Assembly: GCA_913055695.1 (NCBI GenBank)
Contig: CAJXKF010000001.1
Location: 390,354 to 454,353 of the forward strand
From: an uncultured Methylophaga sp.
GTDB lineage: Bacteria; Pseudomonadota; Gammaproteobacteria; Nitrosococcales; Methylophagaceae
DNA: 64,000 nucleotides
Direction of reading: 5' to 3'
Part shown: positions 26,558 through 36,331 of the stretch, one piece after another
Layout of the letters: every line of letters starts with the position of its first letter
Position numbering within the stretch: position 1 is the stretch's first letter
The notes under the pieces: model-generated
Told to the model about the DNA's origin: nothing
The model's database searches: none
What the model saw: the letters and a program-made list of their open reading frames with translations, nothing else
Translations under genes and position numbers: made by a program

Positions 26558-27742
26558 GTGCAAACCTCAGCTGACGTTTTATTCATACTACTGGGCGCCA
26601 TCATGGTTTTAGCCATGCATGCCGGCTTCGCATTCCTTGAAGTGGGGACGGTACGAAAGAAGAACCAGGTTAATGCCCTGGTCAAAATTATTGTGGATTT
26701 TGCCGTTTCCAGTATCGCGTACTTTTTTATTGGTTACGGCATCGCCTACAGCCTCAACTTTTTTGATGCAGCGCCATCTTTGACCGAAAGTAACGGCTAT
26801 GCGCTGGTTAAATTCTTCTTCCTGCTGACTTTTGCCGCCGCGATTCCGGCAATCGTCTCCGGAGGTATTGCCGAGCGCGCACGCTTTAACCCGCAATTAA
26901 TTGCTACCTTTTTTATCGCCGGTTTTGTCTACCCGTTTTTTGAAGGTATTAGCTGGAACGGCGCTTTCGGCATTCAGGACTGGCTTGCCAGCCAGTTCGG
27001 TGCCGGCTTCCATGACTTTGCCGGTTCAGTGGTGGTTCACGCTGTGGGTGGCTGGATCGCACTGGCCGCTGTGTTGCATCTTGGTCCACGCCATGGCCGT
27101 TACGGCAAAGGGGGTGAAATGTATGCGCATCCGCCCTCCAGTATTCCTTTCCTGGCACTTGGCGCCTGGATCCTGACCGTAGGCTGGTTTGGCTTTAATG
27201 TCATGTCTGCTCAGCAAATTGATGGTATCAGCGGTCTGGTTGCGGTCAATTCACTGATGGCCATGGTGGGCGGTATTCTGGCGGCCTGTCTGGTAGGACG
27301 TAACGACCCGGGCTTTGTTCACAACGGGCCGCTGGCGGGTCTGGTCGCTATCTGTGCCGGTTCTGACATTATGCACCCGCTTGGTGCGCTCACCACTGGC
27401 CTGGTTGCCGGCGCGCTGTTTGTCTGGACCTTCACTTTGACTCAGAACAAATGGAAGATAGATGACGTATTGGGTGTCTGGCCATTGCATGGCCTGTGTG
27501 GTGTCTGGGGTGGTATTGCTGCCGGCATCTTCGGCCAGCTTGCACTCGGTGGCATGGGCGGCGTCAGCTTCAGTTCACAACTGATTGGTACCGTGCTGGG
27601 CGTCATTGTGGCCTTTGTCGGCGGGTTTATAGTTTACGGTGTGCTGAAGGCACTGATGGGACTCAGATTAAGTCAGGAAGAGGAATACCAGGGCGCTGAT
27701 TTGAGTATCCACAAAATCAATGCTTCTCCCAGCAATGACTAA
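26558..27742 (+). CDS. amtB: Ammonium transporter AmtB
   Basis: A 394-residue ammonium channel of the Amt/Rh family with about 11 membrane helices. Family signatures are MHAGFAFLEVGTVRKKN near residue 22, FEGISWNGAFG, the pore His in VVVHAVGGW (around residue 155) and the second pore His in WPLHGLCGVWGG (around residue 312). The start is GTG at 26558 with AGAAGGA upstream. No glnK lies beside it, unlike the usual glnK-amtB pair. Upstream sigma-54 and NtrC-like sites predict induction under nitrogen limitation. Confidence 0.95.
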   Translation: MQTSADVLFILLGAIMVLAMHAGFAFLEVGTVRKKNQVNALVKIIVDFAVSSIAYFFIGYGIAYSLNFFDAAPSLTESNGYALVKFFFLLTFAAAIPAIVSGGIAERARFNPQLIATFFIAGFVYPFFEGISWNGAFGIQDWLASQFGAGFHDFAGSVVVHAVGGWIALAAVLHLGPRHGRYGKGGEMYAHPPSSIPFLALGAWILTVGWFGFNVMSAQQIDGISGLVAVNSLMAMVGGILAACLVGRNDPGFVHNGPLAGLVAICAGSDIMHPLGALTTGLVAGALFVWTFTLTQNKWKIDDVLGVWPLHGLCGVWGGIAAGIFGQLALGGMGGVSFSSQLIGTVLGVIVAFVGGFIVYGVLKALMGLRLSQEEEYQGADLSIHKINASPSND

Positions 27743-27752
27743 AACGTGTGTT

Positions 27753-27779
27753 TCCGGTAGCTGTTTAGCAGCTACCGGA
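27753..27779. terminator. Hairpin between convergent amtB and lpxA
   Basis: TCCGGTAGCTG and CAGCTACCGGA form an 11-base perfect stem around TTTAG. The lpxA stop codon is inside the right arm. No long T-run follows on either strand, so it may rely on stem strength or act as a transcript-end protector. Confidence 0.55.
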
Positions 27780-28542
27780 TAATACCGCCTTCCTGTTTAT
27801 CCAGAAATGAAAACAGGATTGCAAGCTCTTTATCTTCCTGCTCAATGGTCTGCAGTTTCTGTTCAGCTTCTTCCATCCGCAGTCCGGAGCGGTACAGATA
27901 TTTGTATGCCTGACGGATATTTCTGATCTGGCTGTCACTGAATTGGCGGCGACGCAGTCCTTCCACATTCACACCGACTGGCTTGGCCATATGGCCCGAC
28001 ACCAGAACATAGGGCGGAATATTGCGTGAAATCACACTGCCCATGGCGCTGAAGCTGTGAGAGCCCAGGTAGTTGAACTGACTCACCAGGGTAAACCCGC
28101 CCAGAATCACATAATCGTCGATAACAACATGCCCGGCCAGTGAGGCGTTATTGGCAAAGATGTTGTCATTACCGATGATGCAGTCGTGAGCAATATGCAC
28201 ATAAGCCATGATCCAGTTATTGCTGCCGATACGGGTAACACCGCCGCCACCGACAGTGCCCCGGTTGATCGTCACAGATTCCCGGATCAGGTTGTTGTCA
28301 CCGATTTCAAGCCAGGTGTCTTCACCATGGAATTTTTTATCCTGTGGTTCTTCACCGATGGATGCGAACTGGAAGATACGGTTATTCTTGCCGATTCGGG
28401 TCGGGCCGTTGATGACGACATGAGACATGATTTCACAGCCGGCACCGATTTCAACCTTGGGTCCGATAACCGTGAAAGGGCCGATTTTGACGTCATCTGC
28501 AATGACGGCGCTGGGGTCGATAATGGCGCTGGGATGAATCAC
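27772..28542 (-). CDS. lpxA: UDP-N-acetylglucosamine acyltransferase LpxA
   Basis: LpxA adds the first 3-hydroxyacyl chain to UDP-GlcNAc, starting lipid A synthesis. It is a left-handed beta-helix protein of 256 residues: [27 protein letters not shown] opens the hexapeptide coils and the catalytic His lies in [14 protein letters not shown]. The start is GTG, overlapping the fabZ stop (GTGA). In many genomes lpxB follows lpxA; here the next gene is the convergent amtB, so lpxB must be elsewhere. Confidence 0.95.
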   Translation of the reverse strand: MIHPSAIIDPSAVIADDVKIGPFTVIGPKVEIGAGCEIMSHVVINGPTRIGKNNRIFQFASIGEEPQDKKFHGEDTWLEIGDNNLIRESVTINRGTVGGGGVTRIGSNNWIMAYVHIAHDCIIGNDNIFANNASLAGHVVIDDYVILGGFTLVSQFNYLGSHSFSAMGSVISRNIPPYVLVSGHMAKPVGVNVEGLRRRQFSDSQIRNIRQAYKYLYRSGLRMEEAEQKLQTIEQEDKELAILFSFLDKQEGGIIR

Positions 28543-28988
28543 TTGGGCATTTCTTGATTAACACACATGATATCAGCACTGACGACAACTTCACCGTCAA
28601 CACTGGCTTCACCACTGAACTTCCATAGATTACGTTTATTTTTAATCAATTTGACTTCCAGTTTCAATTGATCACCGGGTTCGACCGGCTTCTTGAAGCG
28701 GGCATTATCAATACCGGCCAGATAATAGAGTGCTTCATCGGAACGGATCGCATCTGCCGTCTTGAATGCGAGCAGACCGGTTGCCTGAGCCAGTGACTCA
28801 AGGATAAGAACACCGGGCATGATCACACGCTGCGGGAAATGGCCGGTAAAATGCGGCTCGTTGAAGGTGACATTCTTAATGCCAACCAAGTGCTCGCCGG
28901 GCGTAAATTCAATCACTCTGTCAATCAGCAGAAATGGATACCGATGCGGTAACAGACGTTGAATTTCGTGTATATCAATCGTGTTCAA
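28539..28988 (-). CDS. fabZ: 3-hydroxyacyl-ACP dehydratase FabZ
   Basis: FabZ dehydrates 3-hydroxyacyl-ACP in fatty acid elongation and competes with LpxA/LpxD for substrate, which explains its place between them. The hot-dog active site is seen as [14 protein letters not shown] near the start, [23 protein letters not shown] with the catalytic His, and Glu in the same helix. I take the TTG at 28988 ([10 protein letters not shown]) with AAGGG upstream, giving 149 residues; the track start at 29030 is also TTG and gives an unusual Cys/His leader. Confidence 0.93.
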   Translation of the reverse strand: MNTIDIHEIQRLLPHRYPFLLIDRVIEFTPGEHLVGIKNVTFNEPHFTGHFPQRVIMPGVLILESLAQATGLLAFKTADAIRSDEALYYLAGIDNARFKKPVEPGDQLKLEVKLIKNKRNLWKFSGEASVDGEVVVSADIMCVNQEMPK

Positions 28989-29086
28989 ACCAATACCCTT
29001 GGACTTATCGTGGTAACAAAAGACCAACAATCTTACTGTGAGTCACCCTGCCGGTAAAGTAAAAAGGCAGCGTGCCAGTATCTTCC

Positions 29087-30103
29087 TCAGTCTTTCAGTC
29101 GTTTTTCCAACAGGGTCACCCGCTCGAATAATTTATCCATCTGCCGGTAGCGGATCACATTCTTATGCCACTGCCTGGCGGGCTCAATCGGAATACCGGA
29201 AGAATAAACCCCGGCTTCGGTAATCGATTTGGTCACCATACTCATGCCGGTCAGTTGAACTCCGTCCACGATCTCAATATGACCGGCAATACCGGTGCCA
29301 CCACCAATGGCACAATAACTGCCGATATGTGCACTGCCGGCAATGCCGACACAACCTGCTATCACAGTATGCTCACCGATAGTCACGTTATGACCGATTT
29401 GAATCTGATTATCCAGCTTGACACCCTGACCAATGACGGTGTCATCAATGGCGCCCCGATCAATCGTGGTATTGGCACCGATTTCGACATCATCCCCGAT
29501 TACCACGCGCCCTATTTGAGGTACTTTGATCCAGCGCCCCTGGTCATTGGCGATACCGAAACCATCGGCGCCGATCACCACGCCGGGATGAATCACAACC
29601 CGCTCGCCTATCTGCACTTCGCGGCATAACGTGACATTGGCTTTGATAACTGAGTCACGGCCGACAGAGACATTGGCTTCAACGACACTGCCCGGACCTA
29701 TCGATACACCTTCCGCAATCACCGCGCCCTGTTCAACCGTCACCTGTGCGGCAATGCTGACGTTATCTGCAACCCTGGCATCGGGGTGTAGCCAGGCACT
29801 GGGATGAATGCCGGCTTCTGCTTTCGGAAGCGGATACATCAGGGTTGCCGCGCGTGCGTAGGCGACATAAGCATCCTCAACCACAATCAGGTTGGTATTG
29901 GCGTCTGTCTCTGCCCCAGCGGTCACAATCACCGCGCCAGCCCGGGTTGTAGCCAGAAACTTTCTGTATTTGTTGTTGGCCAGAAAACTAAGCTGTTCCG
30001 GGCCGGCCTGGGTCAGGGTGCCGACGGCGCGGATGCGATATTCCGGATCACCGACAACCTGACCGTTCACATGCTGAGCGATCTGCGCTAATGTCCAGCT
30101 CAC
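29087..30103 (-). CDS. lpxD: UDP-3-O-(3-hydroxyacyl)glucosamine N-acyltransferase LpxD
   Basis: LpxD adds the N-linked acyl chain in lipid A synthesis. The 338-residue protein has an N-terminal uridine-binding domain (LSFLANNKYRKFLATTRAGAVIV), then hexapeptide repeats (VSIAAQVTVEQGAVIAEG onward) with the catalytic His in QIGHNVTIGEHTVIAGCVGIAGS, and a C-terminal helix. The start is GTG. It lies nine bases after the skp gene in the conserved bamA-skp-lpxD-fabZ-lpxA order. Confidence 0.95.
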   Translation of the reverse strand: MSWTLAQIAQHVNGQVVGDPEYRIRAVGTLTQAGPEQLSFLANNKYRKFLATTRAGAVIVTAGAETDANTNLIVVEDAYVAYARAATLMYPLPKAEAGIHPSAWLHPDARVADNVSIAAQVTVEQGAVIAEGVSIGPGSVVEANVSVGRDSVIKANVTLCREVQIGERVVIHPGVVIGADGFGIANDQGRWIKVPQIGRVVIGDDVEIGANTTIDRGAIDDTVIGQGVKLDNQIQIGHNVTIGEHTVIAGCVGIAGSAHIGSYCAIGGGTGIAGHIEIVDGVQLTGMSMVTKSITEAGVYSSGIPIEPARQWHKNVIRYRQMDKLFERVTLLEKRLKD

Positions 30104-30112
30104 GCTCTGGCT

Positions 30113-30613
30113 CTATTTCGCTTTAGCTTTCAGTCTTTCCAGCACTTTGTCAGTCAGATCGACTTTGTCGCTGGCAAAAATCACACCCTGATACAGGATC
30201 AGATCGAAAGATTCTGCTTTGGCAAGATCCACGATGGTTTCAGCGATGTCTTTTTCCAGTTCGCGCAGTTCTTCATTACGGCGGATAGACAAGTCTTCGC
30301 TGTATTCATCCTGCAGTCTTTGCAGTTCACGCTGGTCACTGAGGATGTCGCGCTCTTTTTCACGACGTTCGTCAGCGCTGAGAATGGCGGCATCCTTATT
30401 CAGCTTTTCCTGTGCAGCTCTGAGCGCTCTGTGCTTGGCCTCAAGTGACTGACTGCGGGAAGCAAACTCTTTTTCCAGGCGGGCCAGCGCCGCTGCTTTT
30501 TGTGGAGATTTATCCAGCACAACGCCAGCATTGACAACACCGATCTTCAGATCTGCCGCATAACTGGCAGGTGCAGCAATCATCAAAGCGAACAACAGCC
30601 AAATAAACTTCAT
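30113..30613 (-). CDS. skp: Periplasmic chaperone Skp/OmpH
   Basis: Skp is a trimeric periplasmic chaperone carrying outer-membrane proteins to BamA. MKFIWLLFALMIAAPASYA is a signal peptide, and the mature part starts ADLKIGVVNAGVVLDKSPQ, the OmpH-family opening. A long charged coiled coil (about residues 45-115) forms the tentacle. The start at 30613 gives 166 residues; the track start is seven codons too long. It lies between bamA and lpxD, the normal location. Confidence 0.92.
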   Translation of the reverse strand: MKFIWLLFALMIAAPASYAADLKIGVVNAGVVLDKSPQKAAALARLEKEFASRSQSLEAKHRALRAAQEKLNKDAAILSADERREKERDILSDQRELQRLQDEYSEDLSIRRNEELRELEKDIAETIVDLAKAESFDLILYQGVIFASDKVDLTDKVLERLKAKAK

Positions 30614-30641
30614 ATTTTTCACACTCAACTCCAATGGTTAA

Positions 30642-32933
30642 TTAAAACGTCGATCCTAACGAGAATTGGAACGCCTCAGTCTCGTCACCGTCTTCTTTCT
30701 TGAGCGGGGCAGCGATACTGAATGTCATGGCTCCGAAAGGTGAAATCCAGATAGCGGACAGGCCTGCTGAGTAGCGCAGCAATCCTGCATCAAAATCCTG
30801 ATTCACATCGTAAACGTTACCGAAATCGGTAAAAGCACTGAGGCGGAACGATTTCAGGCTTCTTTCCATAAATGGCACAGGGAAAATAATTTCTGCACCA
30901 CCTGAAACCAGCAAATTACCACCTACGGGTTCTTCATCCCCATCCGAGGTACGTTCTTTCACACCCAGAGTGTTTGCCTGGAAACCACGAACACTGCGAA
31001 TACCACCGGCATAGAAATTTTCAAAGAACGGGAATTCGTTAGTATCACCGTAGGCGTCACCATAACCAAATTCACCGCGGATCGCAAAAGTCAGATCATC
31101 GCTCAATGGCATGTAGGCATTGCCCTTGTAGCGCAGTTTGTAAAATTGTAATGAAGGACCCGGTACGGCGACTTCAGCACTCACGCTCTGAGCGATACCG
31201 CTGGTTGGCAATATCGCACTGTCACGGCTGTCACTGGACCAACCGGCATTCAGCGTCACGGTATCAAACGTATCGCCCTCACGCTCTATGAAATCTTCAT
31301 AGCGGAAAATTCTGTCTCTGCTGGGTAAGTCGATCTGGGTACGTTCATAGCCAAAACCCAGGTCGACCCGGTTCTCTTCTGAAATCGGAATACCATAGGT
31401 GAAATCACCGCCCAGTGCATCGAGTGTGTAACGGGCGATATTGGCCTCATCAGCATCGGTTTTACGATAATAGGCGTTAAAGCCCTGACTGATACCATCT
31501 ATCGTCGCATACGGGTTGGTGTAACCGAAGCTATAGATAGTATTGATGCTACTGTTGTTGAAACCGAAGCGGATATGTTTACCACTACCCAGGAAGTTTT
31601 TCTGGGTCACATTGGCATTGAAGATAATGCCATCCGACTGCGAGTAGCCGACACCGGCGGACAGACTACCAGATGGCGTTTCAGTCACATTAAAGTCGAG
31701 ATCAACCTGATCCTGTACACCCGGTACCGGGATGGTTTCCACGTTAACGTTTTCAAAATAGCCCAGTCGCGAAATCCGGGCTTTGGACTGCTCAACCTTT
31801 TCTGTCGAGATCCAGGCCGACTCCTGCTGACGCATTTCACGACGCAGCACCTCATCACGGGTCTTGCTGTTACCGGAAATCTGAATCCGTCTGACATAGG
31901 CACGACGCCCCGGATCAACAAAGAAAGTCAGATCGACTTCTTTCGCTTCGCGGTCAATTTCCGGCACAGCATTGACGTTGGCGAAGGCATAACCGTCATT
32001 ACCCAGACGGTCGGTCAGGTTTTCGGTACTCTTGGTAATCGCTTTACGCGAGAAAACCGAATTCTCCTTGATAGTGACCAGATCGAACAGTTCCTCCTCC
32101 GGCACAATCAGATTACCGGCCAGGCGTACCTCATCGATTTTATATTTCTCACCTTCGCTGATATTGATGGTGATGAACATGTTTTTCTTGTCGTCACTGA
32201 TAGACACCTGGGTAGACTCTACCGTGAAATCGACAAAGCCCCGGTCAAGATAGAATGAGCGCAGGGTTTCCAAATCCGCCGACAGTTTCTGGCGTGAATA
32301 CTGATTGTCTTTGGTGATAAACGACAACAAAGTGCCGGTCGTGGTCTGAAATTCTTCAGTCAGCTCTTCCTGTTCAAAGGAATCATTACCGACGATGTTG
32401 ATATCCTTGATGGTGGCCACCACCCCTTCTGCCATGGTGATACGAATGGCAACCCGGTTACGGGACAAGGGCGTGACTTCCGACTCAATCGCGACGCCGT
32501 ATTTACCGCGGCTGAAATACTGGCGTTCCAGTTCCAGCTCGACCCGTTCCAGCATCGCCTGCTCGAACACCTGGCCTTCACCAAAACCGATTTCACGTAA
32601 GGATTTGAGCAGCTCAGCTGAGTCCATATCCTTGTTCCCCACCAGTTCGATACTGGAGATGGCGGGTCTTTCCTGCACTTTAATAACCAGCACGTTGTCC
32701 TGGCGTTCAACCTGCACGTCATTAAAGTACTTGGATTTATAGAGGGAGCGAATGATACCGCGGGCATCATTGTCGGACATTTCATCGCCGACTTTGACCG
32801 GGAGGTAGTTGAAAACCGTGCCTGCTGAAATACGCTGCAGACCTTCTACCCTGATATCTTCAATCGTAAAAGTCTCTGCCATGACTGCTGCAGAGAGGCA
32901 TAACATGACCAGAAATTGCAGTAATTTTCTCAT
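30642..32933 (-). CDS. bamA: Outer-membrane protein assembly factor BamA
   Basis: BamA is the essential outer-membrane insertase. After a signal peptide (LLQFLVMLCLSAAVMA) five POTRA domains span about residues 21-420, beginning TFTIEDIRVEGLQRIS and ending near ETPSGSLSAGVGYS. The C-terminal beta-barrel contains the conserved FFENFYAGGIRSVRGF segment (the VRGF/Y lid motif) and finishes FQFSLGSTF with a terminal aromatic, as required for barrel insertion. At 763 residues it is a normal length. It lies between rseP and skp. Confidence 0.97.
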   Translation of the reverse strand: MRKLLQFLVMLCLSAAVMAETFTIEDIRVEGLQRISAGTVFNYLPVKVGDEMSDNDARGIIRSLYKSKYFNDVQVERQDNVLVIKVQERPAISSIELVGNKDMDSAELLKSLREIGFGEGQVFEQAMLERVELELERQYFSRGKYGVAIESEVTPLSRNRVAIRITMAEGVVATIKDINIVGNDSFEQEELTEEFQTTTGTLLSFITKDNQYSRQKLSADLETLRSFYLDRGFVDFTVESTQVSISDDKKNMFITINISEGEKYKIDEVRLAGNLIVPEEELFDLVTIKENSVFSRKAITKSTENLTDRLGNDGYAFANVNAVPEIDREAKEVDLTFFVDPGRRAYVRRIQISGNSKTRDEVLRREMRQQESAWISTEKVEQSKARISRLGYFENVNVETIPVPGVQDQVDLDFNVTETPSGSLSAGVGYSQSDGIIFNANVTQKNFLGSGKHIRFGFNNSSINTIYSFGYTNPYATIDGISQGFNAYYRKTDADEANIARYTLDALGGDFTYGIPISEENRVDLGFGYERTQIDLPSRDRIFRYEDFIEREGDTFDTVTLNAGWSSDSRDSAILPTSGIAQSVSAEVAVPGPSLQFYKLRYKGNAYMPLSDDLTFAIRGEFGYGDAYGDTNEFPFFENFYAGGIRSVRGFQANTLGVKERTSDGDEEPVGGNLLVSGGAEIIFPVPFMERSLKSFRLSAFTDFGNVYDVNQDFDAGLLRYSAGLSAIWISPFGAMTFSIAAPLKKEDGDETEAFQFSLGSTF

Positions 32934-32990
32934 TGTAGTTTGTACTAACGATCCGTCGACGAAGATGTAAGTGTACCTGCAAAGACAGCA

Positions 32991-34328
32991 TTATCCAAAC
33001 AGTCTTGATAAATCATTGAAAAAGGCCAGGAACATCAGCATTAGCAACAGAAACAGCCCGATCTGCTGGCCTCTGACCTGCACTTCATCAGACACCGGTT
33101 TGCCCCGAACGGCTTCAATAATAAACATCATTAAATGACCGCCGTCGAGCATCGGAATAGGTAATAGATTAAGGATACCCAGCGTGATGCTGATCATCGC
33201 CAGAAAGCTGACAAAACTGATCACCCCCTGCTCAGCCGAACTGCCGGCGATCTGGGCAATGCTGATAGGGCCGCCAAGATTATCCGTTGAAACCTGGCCT
33301 GTCAGCATGCCCCACAAACTTTTCAGGGTGGAACTGGTAAACAGCCAGGTCTGTACTACCGCTTGTTTTACCGCAGCCACAGGTCCATAACGCAGTTCTG
33401 CCTGAAGCTCAGGCGGCAGTTTACTGAAGTCAGTATCAACGCCGGCACCGATGCGCCCTTGACCATCCTCGCCCGCTTCCGGGGTCAATGCCAGTTCCAT
33501 GACCCGCTGGTCCCGTTCGATGCTTATCTGCATGGTCTTATCAGCGTTTTGCTGGATCAGTGCTACCCAGTCGTTCCAGTTATTCAGCTCACGCCCATCA
33601 GCAGACAATAATCTGTCACCCTCCTGCAGTCCGGCATTTGCCGCCGGCGAGTCAGGCACAATCTGGCCCAGTACCGGCGCAATTTCGGGTCTCAGTGGTG
33701 TTATCCCCAATTCACTGAACAGTCGACCGGCTTCATCAATCGCGAGCTGCGGTACGGCAATACTGAAAGTTTGCTGCGTGCCGCCGGATAACACGGTAAG
33801 TGTCGCCTCATCGCCCTGCTCGGCATGTCTCAATAAGGCTTTGAAAGCGCTGTTCCAGGTCGGCGTATCCCGTCCATCCACCTGCAGAATTTGATCGCCA
33901 CTGACCATACCGGCCTGTGACACAATCGATTGCGGATCAACATCGGCCACAATGGGTTTGATACCGGGGATTCCCACAACAAACAAAAACCAGTAAGCCA
34001 GAATGGCAAAAGCGAGATTGGCAGCGGGACCGGCCACGACAATCGCCATCCGTTTAGGCAGAGACTGGCGGTTGAAAGCCTGTTCGAGCTCAGCCTCAGG
34101 CACATTACCCTCGCGTTCGTCGAGCATTTTGACATAGCCGCCGAGAGGTATCGGTGCTAATGCATACTCGGTACCGTCTCGTCCCAGCTTGCTCCACAGC
34201 GGCTTACCAAAACCGACTGAAAACCGCAGCACTTTAACGCCGCAGCGTCGGGCGACCCAGAAGTGACCATACTCGTGGATCACAATCAGTAATGACAGCG
34301 CTATCAGGAAATAAACTAATGACAGCAT
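32991..34328 (-). CDS. rseP: Site-2 intramembrane protease RseP
   Basis: RseP cleaves the anti-sigma factor RseA within the membrane to release sigma-E under envelope stress. The zinc-binding HEYGH motif lies near residue 18 in the first helix, and the distant LLPIPMLDGGHL motif supplies the third ligand. Two periplasmic PDZ domains occupy about residues 115-300 (GIPGIKPIVADVDPQSIVSQAGM and PDSPAANAGLQEGDRLL). Length 445 residues. Its start shares one base with the dxr stop codon. Confidence 0.95.
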   Translation of the reverse strand: MLSLVYFLIALSLLIVIHEYGHFWVARRCGVKVLRFSVGFGKPLWSKLGRDGTEYALAPIPLGGYVKMLDEREGNVPEAELEQAFNRQSLPKRMAIVVAGPAANLAFAILAYWFLFVVGIPGIKPIVADVDPQSIVSQAGMVSGDQILQVDGRDTPTWNSAFKALLRHAEQGDEATLTVLSGGTQQTFSIAVPQLAIDEAGRLFSELGITPLRPEIAPVLGQIVPDSPAANAGLQEGDRLLSADGRELNNWNDWVALIQQNADKTMQISIERDQRVMELALTPEAGEDGQGRIGAGVDTDFSKLPPELQAELRYGPVAAVKQAVVQTWLFTSSTLKSLWGMLTGQVSTDNLGGPISIAQIAGSSAEQGVISFVSFLAMISITLGILNLLPIPMLDGGHLMMFIIEAVRGKPVSDEVQVRGQQIGLFLLLMLMFLAFFNDLSRLFG

Positions 34329-35503
34329 CAGCTGACAAGCTCCCGGGCGTATTGCCTTGCCGCAGCATCATCAGCAAGTATCTGCTCCAGGCTGTCAGCC
34401 TGATTGACCGGCAGTGTGTTCAGTACCTGCTCGATTATTCTGGCAATATCGGTAAAGCGAATCTGTCTTTGCAGGAATGCCTCTACCGCAATTTCATTAG
34501 CCGCATTTAATATTGCAGTGCTGGTGCCGCCTGCTTCCAGTGCCTGATAGGCCAGTCGCAGACAGGGGAAACGGTCAAAGTCAGCTTTGGCAAAATCAAG
34601 TCGCCCGGCGGCCACCAGATCCAGCGGTGCGACGCCGGAATCAATCCGCCGGGGCCAGGCCAGGGTATTGGCTATCGGTGTCCGCATATCCGGATTACCC
34701 ATCTGCGCCAGCACGCTACCGTCATCATAATCGACCATGGAATGAATGATACTCTGACGGTGCAGAATGACCTCAATCTGCTCCGGTGGCAGGCCAAACA
34801 GCCAATGCGCTTCAATGACTTCCAGCCCCTTGTTCATCATGGTGGCGGAATCAACCGAAATCTTCTGTCCCATCGACCAGTTGGGATGGGCCACAGCCTG
34901 TTCCGGGGTCACGGCATCCAGCGAGGCCAGATCAGCATCGCGAAAAGGACCACCAGAAGCCGTCAGAATAATACGGCGAACACCCTTATGACTGAAATCG
35001 TACTGCTGTTCACCATCCAAGGGCATGCATTGCCAGATCGCATTATGCTCACTGTCCACCGGCAGCAAAGTGGCTTGATTCTGCTGCACTTCGTGCATAA
35101 ACAGAGCGCCGCTCATCACCAACGCTTCTTTATTAGCCAGTAAGATACGTTTGCCGGCTCGGGCTGCTGCCAATGTGGGCATCAGTCCTGCCGCACCGAC
35201 AATCGCCGCCACAACGTAATCAGTCTCATCACTGGATGCCACTTGCTGCAAGGCGCTCTCACCTGCCAGAACTTGTGTTGATGAACCGTTTTCCTGCAGG
35301 CGCTGTTTGAGCAATTCCGCAGCATCCAGGTCCAGCATCACGGCAAGTTTGGGCTGATACTCAAGGCATTGCCTGAGCATGACATCGACAGAGCCATTGG
35401 CCGTCAGTGCATAAACTGAAAACTGTTCAGGATGACGGCTCAATACATCCAGTGTGCTGACACCAATAGATCCGGTAGAACCCAGGATGGTCACCGCTTT
35501 CAT
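34328..35503 (-). CDS. dxr: 1-deoxy-D-xylulose 5-phosphate reductoisomerase Dxr (IspC)
   Basis: Dxr makes 2-C-methyl-D-erythritol 4-phosphate, the committed step of the non-mevalonate isoprenoid pathway, with NADPH. The nucleotide-binding [13 protein letters not shown] opens the protein, [12 protein letters not shown] and [11 protein letters not shown] form the active site, and TASGGPFRD with [28 protein letters not shown] matches the flexible loop and metal site. Length 391 residues, as expected. It feeds UppS two genes upstream by supplying isoprenyl diphosphate. Confidence 0.96.
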   Translation of the reverse strand: MKAVTILGSTGSIGVSTLDVLSRHPEQFSVYALTANGSVDVMLRQCLEYQPKLAVMLDLDAAELLKQRLQENGSSTQVLAGESALQQVASSDETDYVVAAIVGAAGLMPTLAAARAGKRILLANKEALVMSGALFMHEVQQNQATLLPVDSEHNAIWQCMPLDGEQQYDFSHKGVRRIILTASGGPFRDADLASLDAVTPEQAVAHPNWSMGQKISVDSATMMNKGLEVIEAHWLFGLPPEQIEVILHRQSIIHSMVDYDDGSVLAQMGNPDMRTPIANTLAWPRRIDSGVAPLDLVAAGRLDFAKADFDRFPCLRLAYQALEAGGTSTAILNAANEIAVEAFLQRQIRFTDIARIIEQVLNTLPVNQADSLEQILADDAAARQYARELVS

Positions 35504-36331
35504 TTAACGGGCTCCGAGAATAAGCAGACTGACTGTGAATACCGGCACTGCAGCAAGCAGGCTGTCGATACGATCGAGAATACCGCCATGGCCAGGCAGT
35601 AACTGACCGCTGTCTTTAACCTGAAAACAGCGTTTGAACACACTTTCCAGCAAATCACCAATAATTGAGACCATCACAATAAAAGCAGTTAGCAGTATCC
35701 AGCTAACGCTATTCTGCAGCGGGTTGCCGATAATAAAATCAAAAGCCAGTGCCCAGATTAATGCCAATGACAACGCCCCATAAACGCCTTCCCAGGTTTT
35801 ATTGGGACTGATGGCCACAGCAAGCTTATGCCTGCCGAAACGTTTACCGGCAAAATAGCCTCCGGTGTCGGCAACCCAGACGGTCACCAGCACATATAGT
35901 AATAGTGCCGGCCCTTGTTGCCATTGACTGTGTAACAGCCCGGCACTGGTGACAAAGCAGGTCAGAATAAGCAGCATAGCAAGGAAAACAAAAAACTTAG
36001 ACTGGAACAGCCCGATCAGTATCTGACTGAGCGGTTTTTTAGCGTAGAAAATGACCAGTAATGTGGCGCTGAGCCAGACGAACAGGCTGATTGATAAAAT
36101 GGCAATAACCGGCAGCGATAACATGGCAAGGCCACCAAGCAGAAACAGCAGACTGACCAGCATGGCTTTGATGCCGCTGTGTTGAATGCCTGTCAGACTG
36201 ATCCATTCCCATGCCGCCAACAGCGAAACTGCCGTAAACAGCAGCGTCACAATGCCACTCTGTAAATCCAGCAGGGCCCAAATAACCAGGGGGATCAGGA
36301 TCGCGGCAGTCAGCAGACGTTGTTTAAGCAT
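35504..36331 (-). CDS. cdsA: Phosphatidate cytidylyltransferase CdsA
   Basis: CdsA makes CDP-diacylglycerol from phosphatidate and CTP, the branch point of phospholipid synthesis. It is an integral membrane protein with about eight helices; the family signature is visible as SPNKTWEGVYGAL and, near the C-terminus, IGDLLESVFKRCFQVKDSGQLLPGHGGILDRIDSL. The start at 36331 (MLKQRLL) overlaps the uppS stop by eight bases and gives 275 residues. The track frame reaching 36505 lies inside uppS and is not real. Confidence 0.94.
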   Translation of the reverse strand: MLKQRLLTAAILIPLVIWALLDLQSGIVTLLFTAVSLLAAWEWISLTGIQHSGIKAMLVSLLFLLGGLAMLSLPVIAILSISLFVWLSATLLVIFYAKKPLSQILIGLFQSKFFVFLAMLLILTCFVTSAGLLHSQWQQGPALLLYVLVTVWVADTGGYFAGKRFGRHKLAVAISPNKTWEGVYGALSLALIWALAFDFIIGNPLQNSVSWILLTAFIVMVSIIGDLLESVFKRCFQVKDSGQLLPGHGGILDRIDSLLAAVPVFTVSLLILGAR

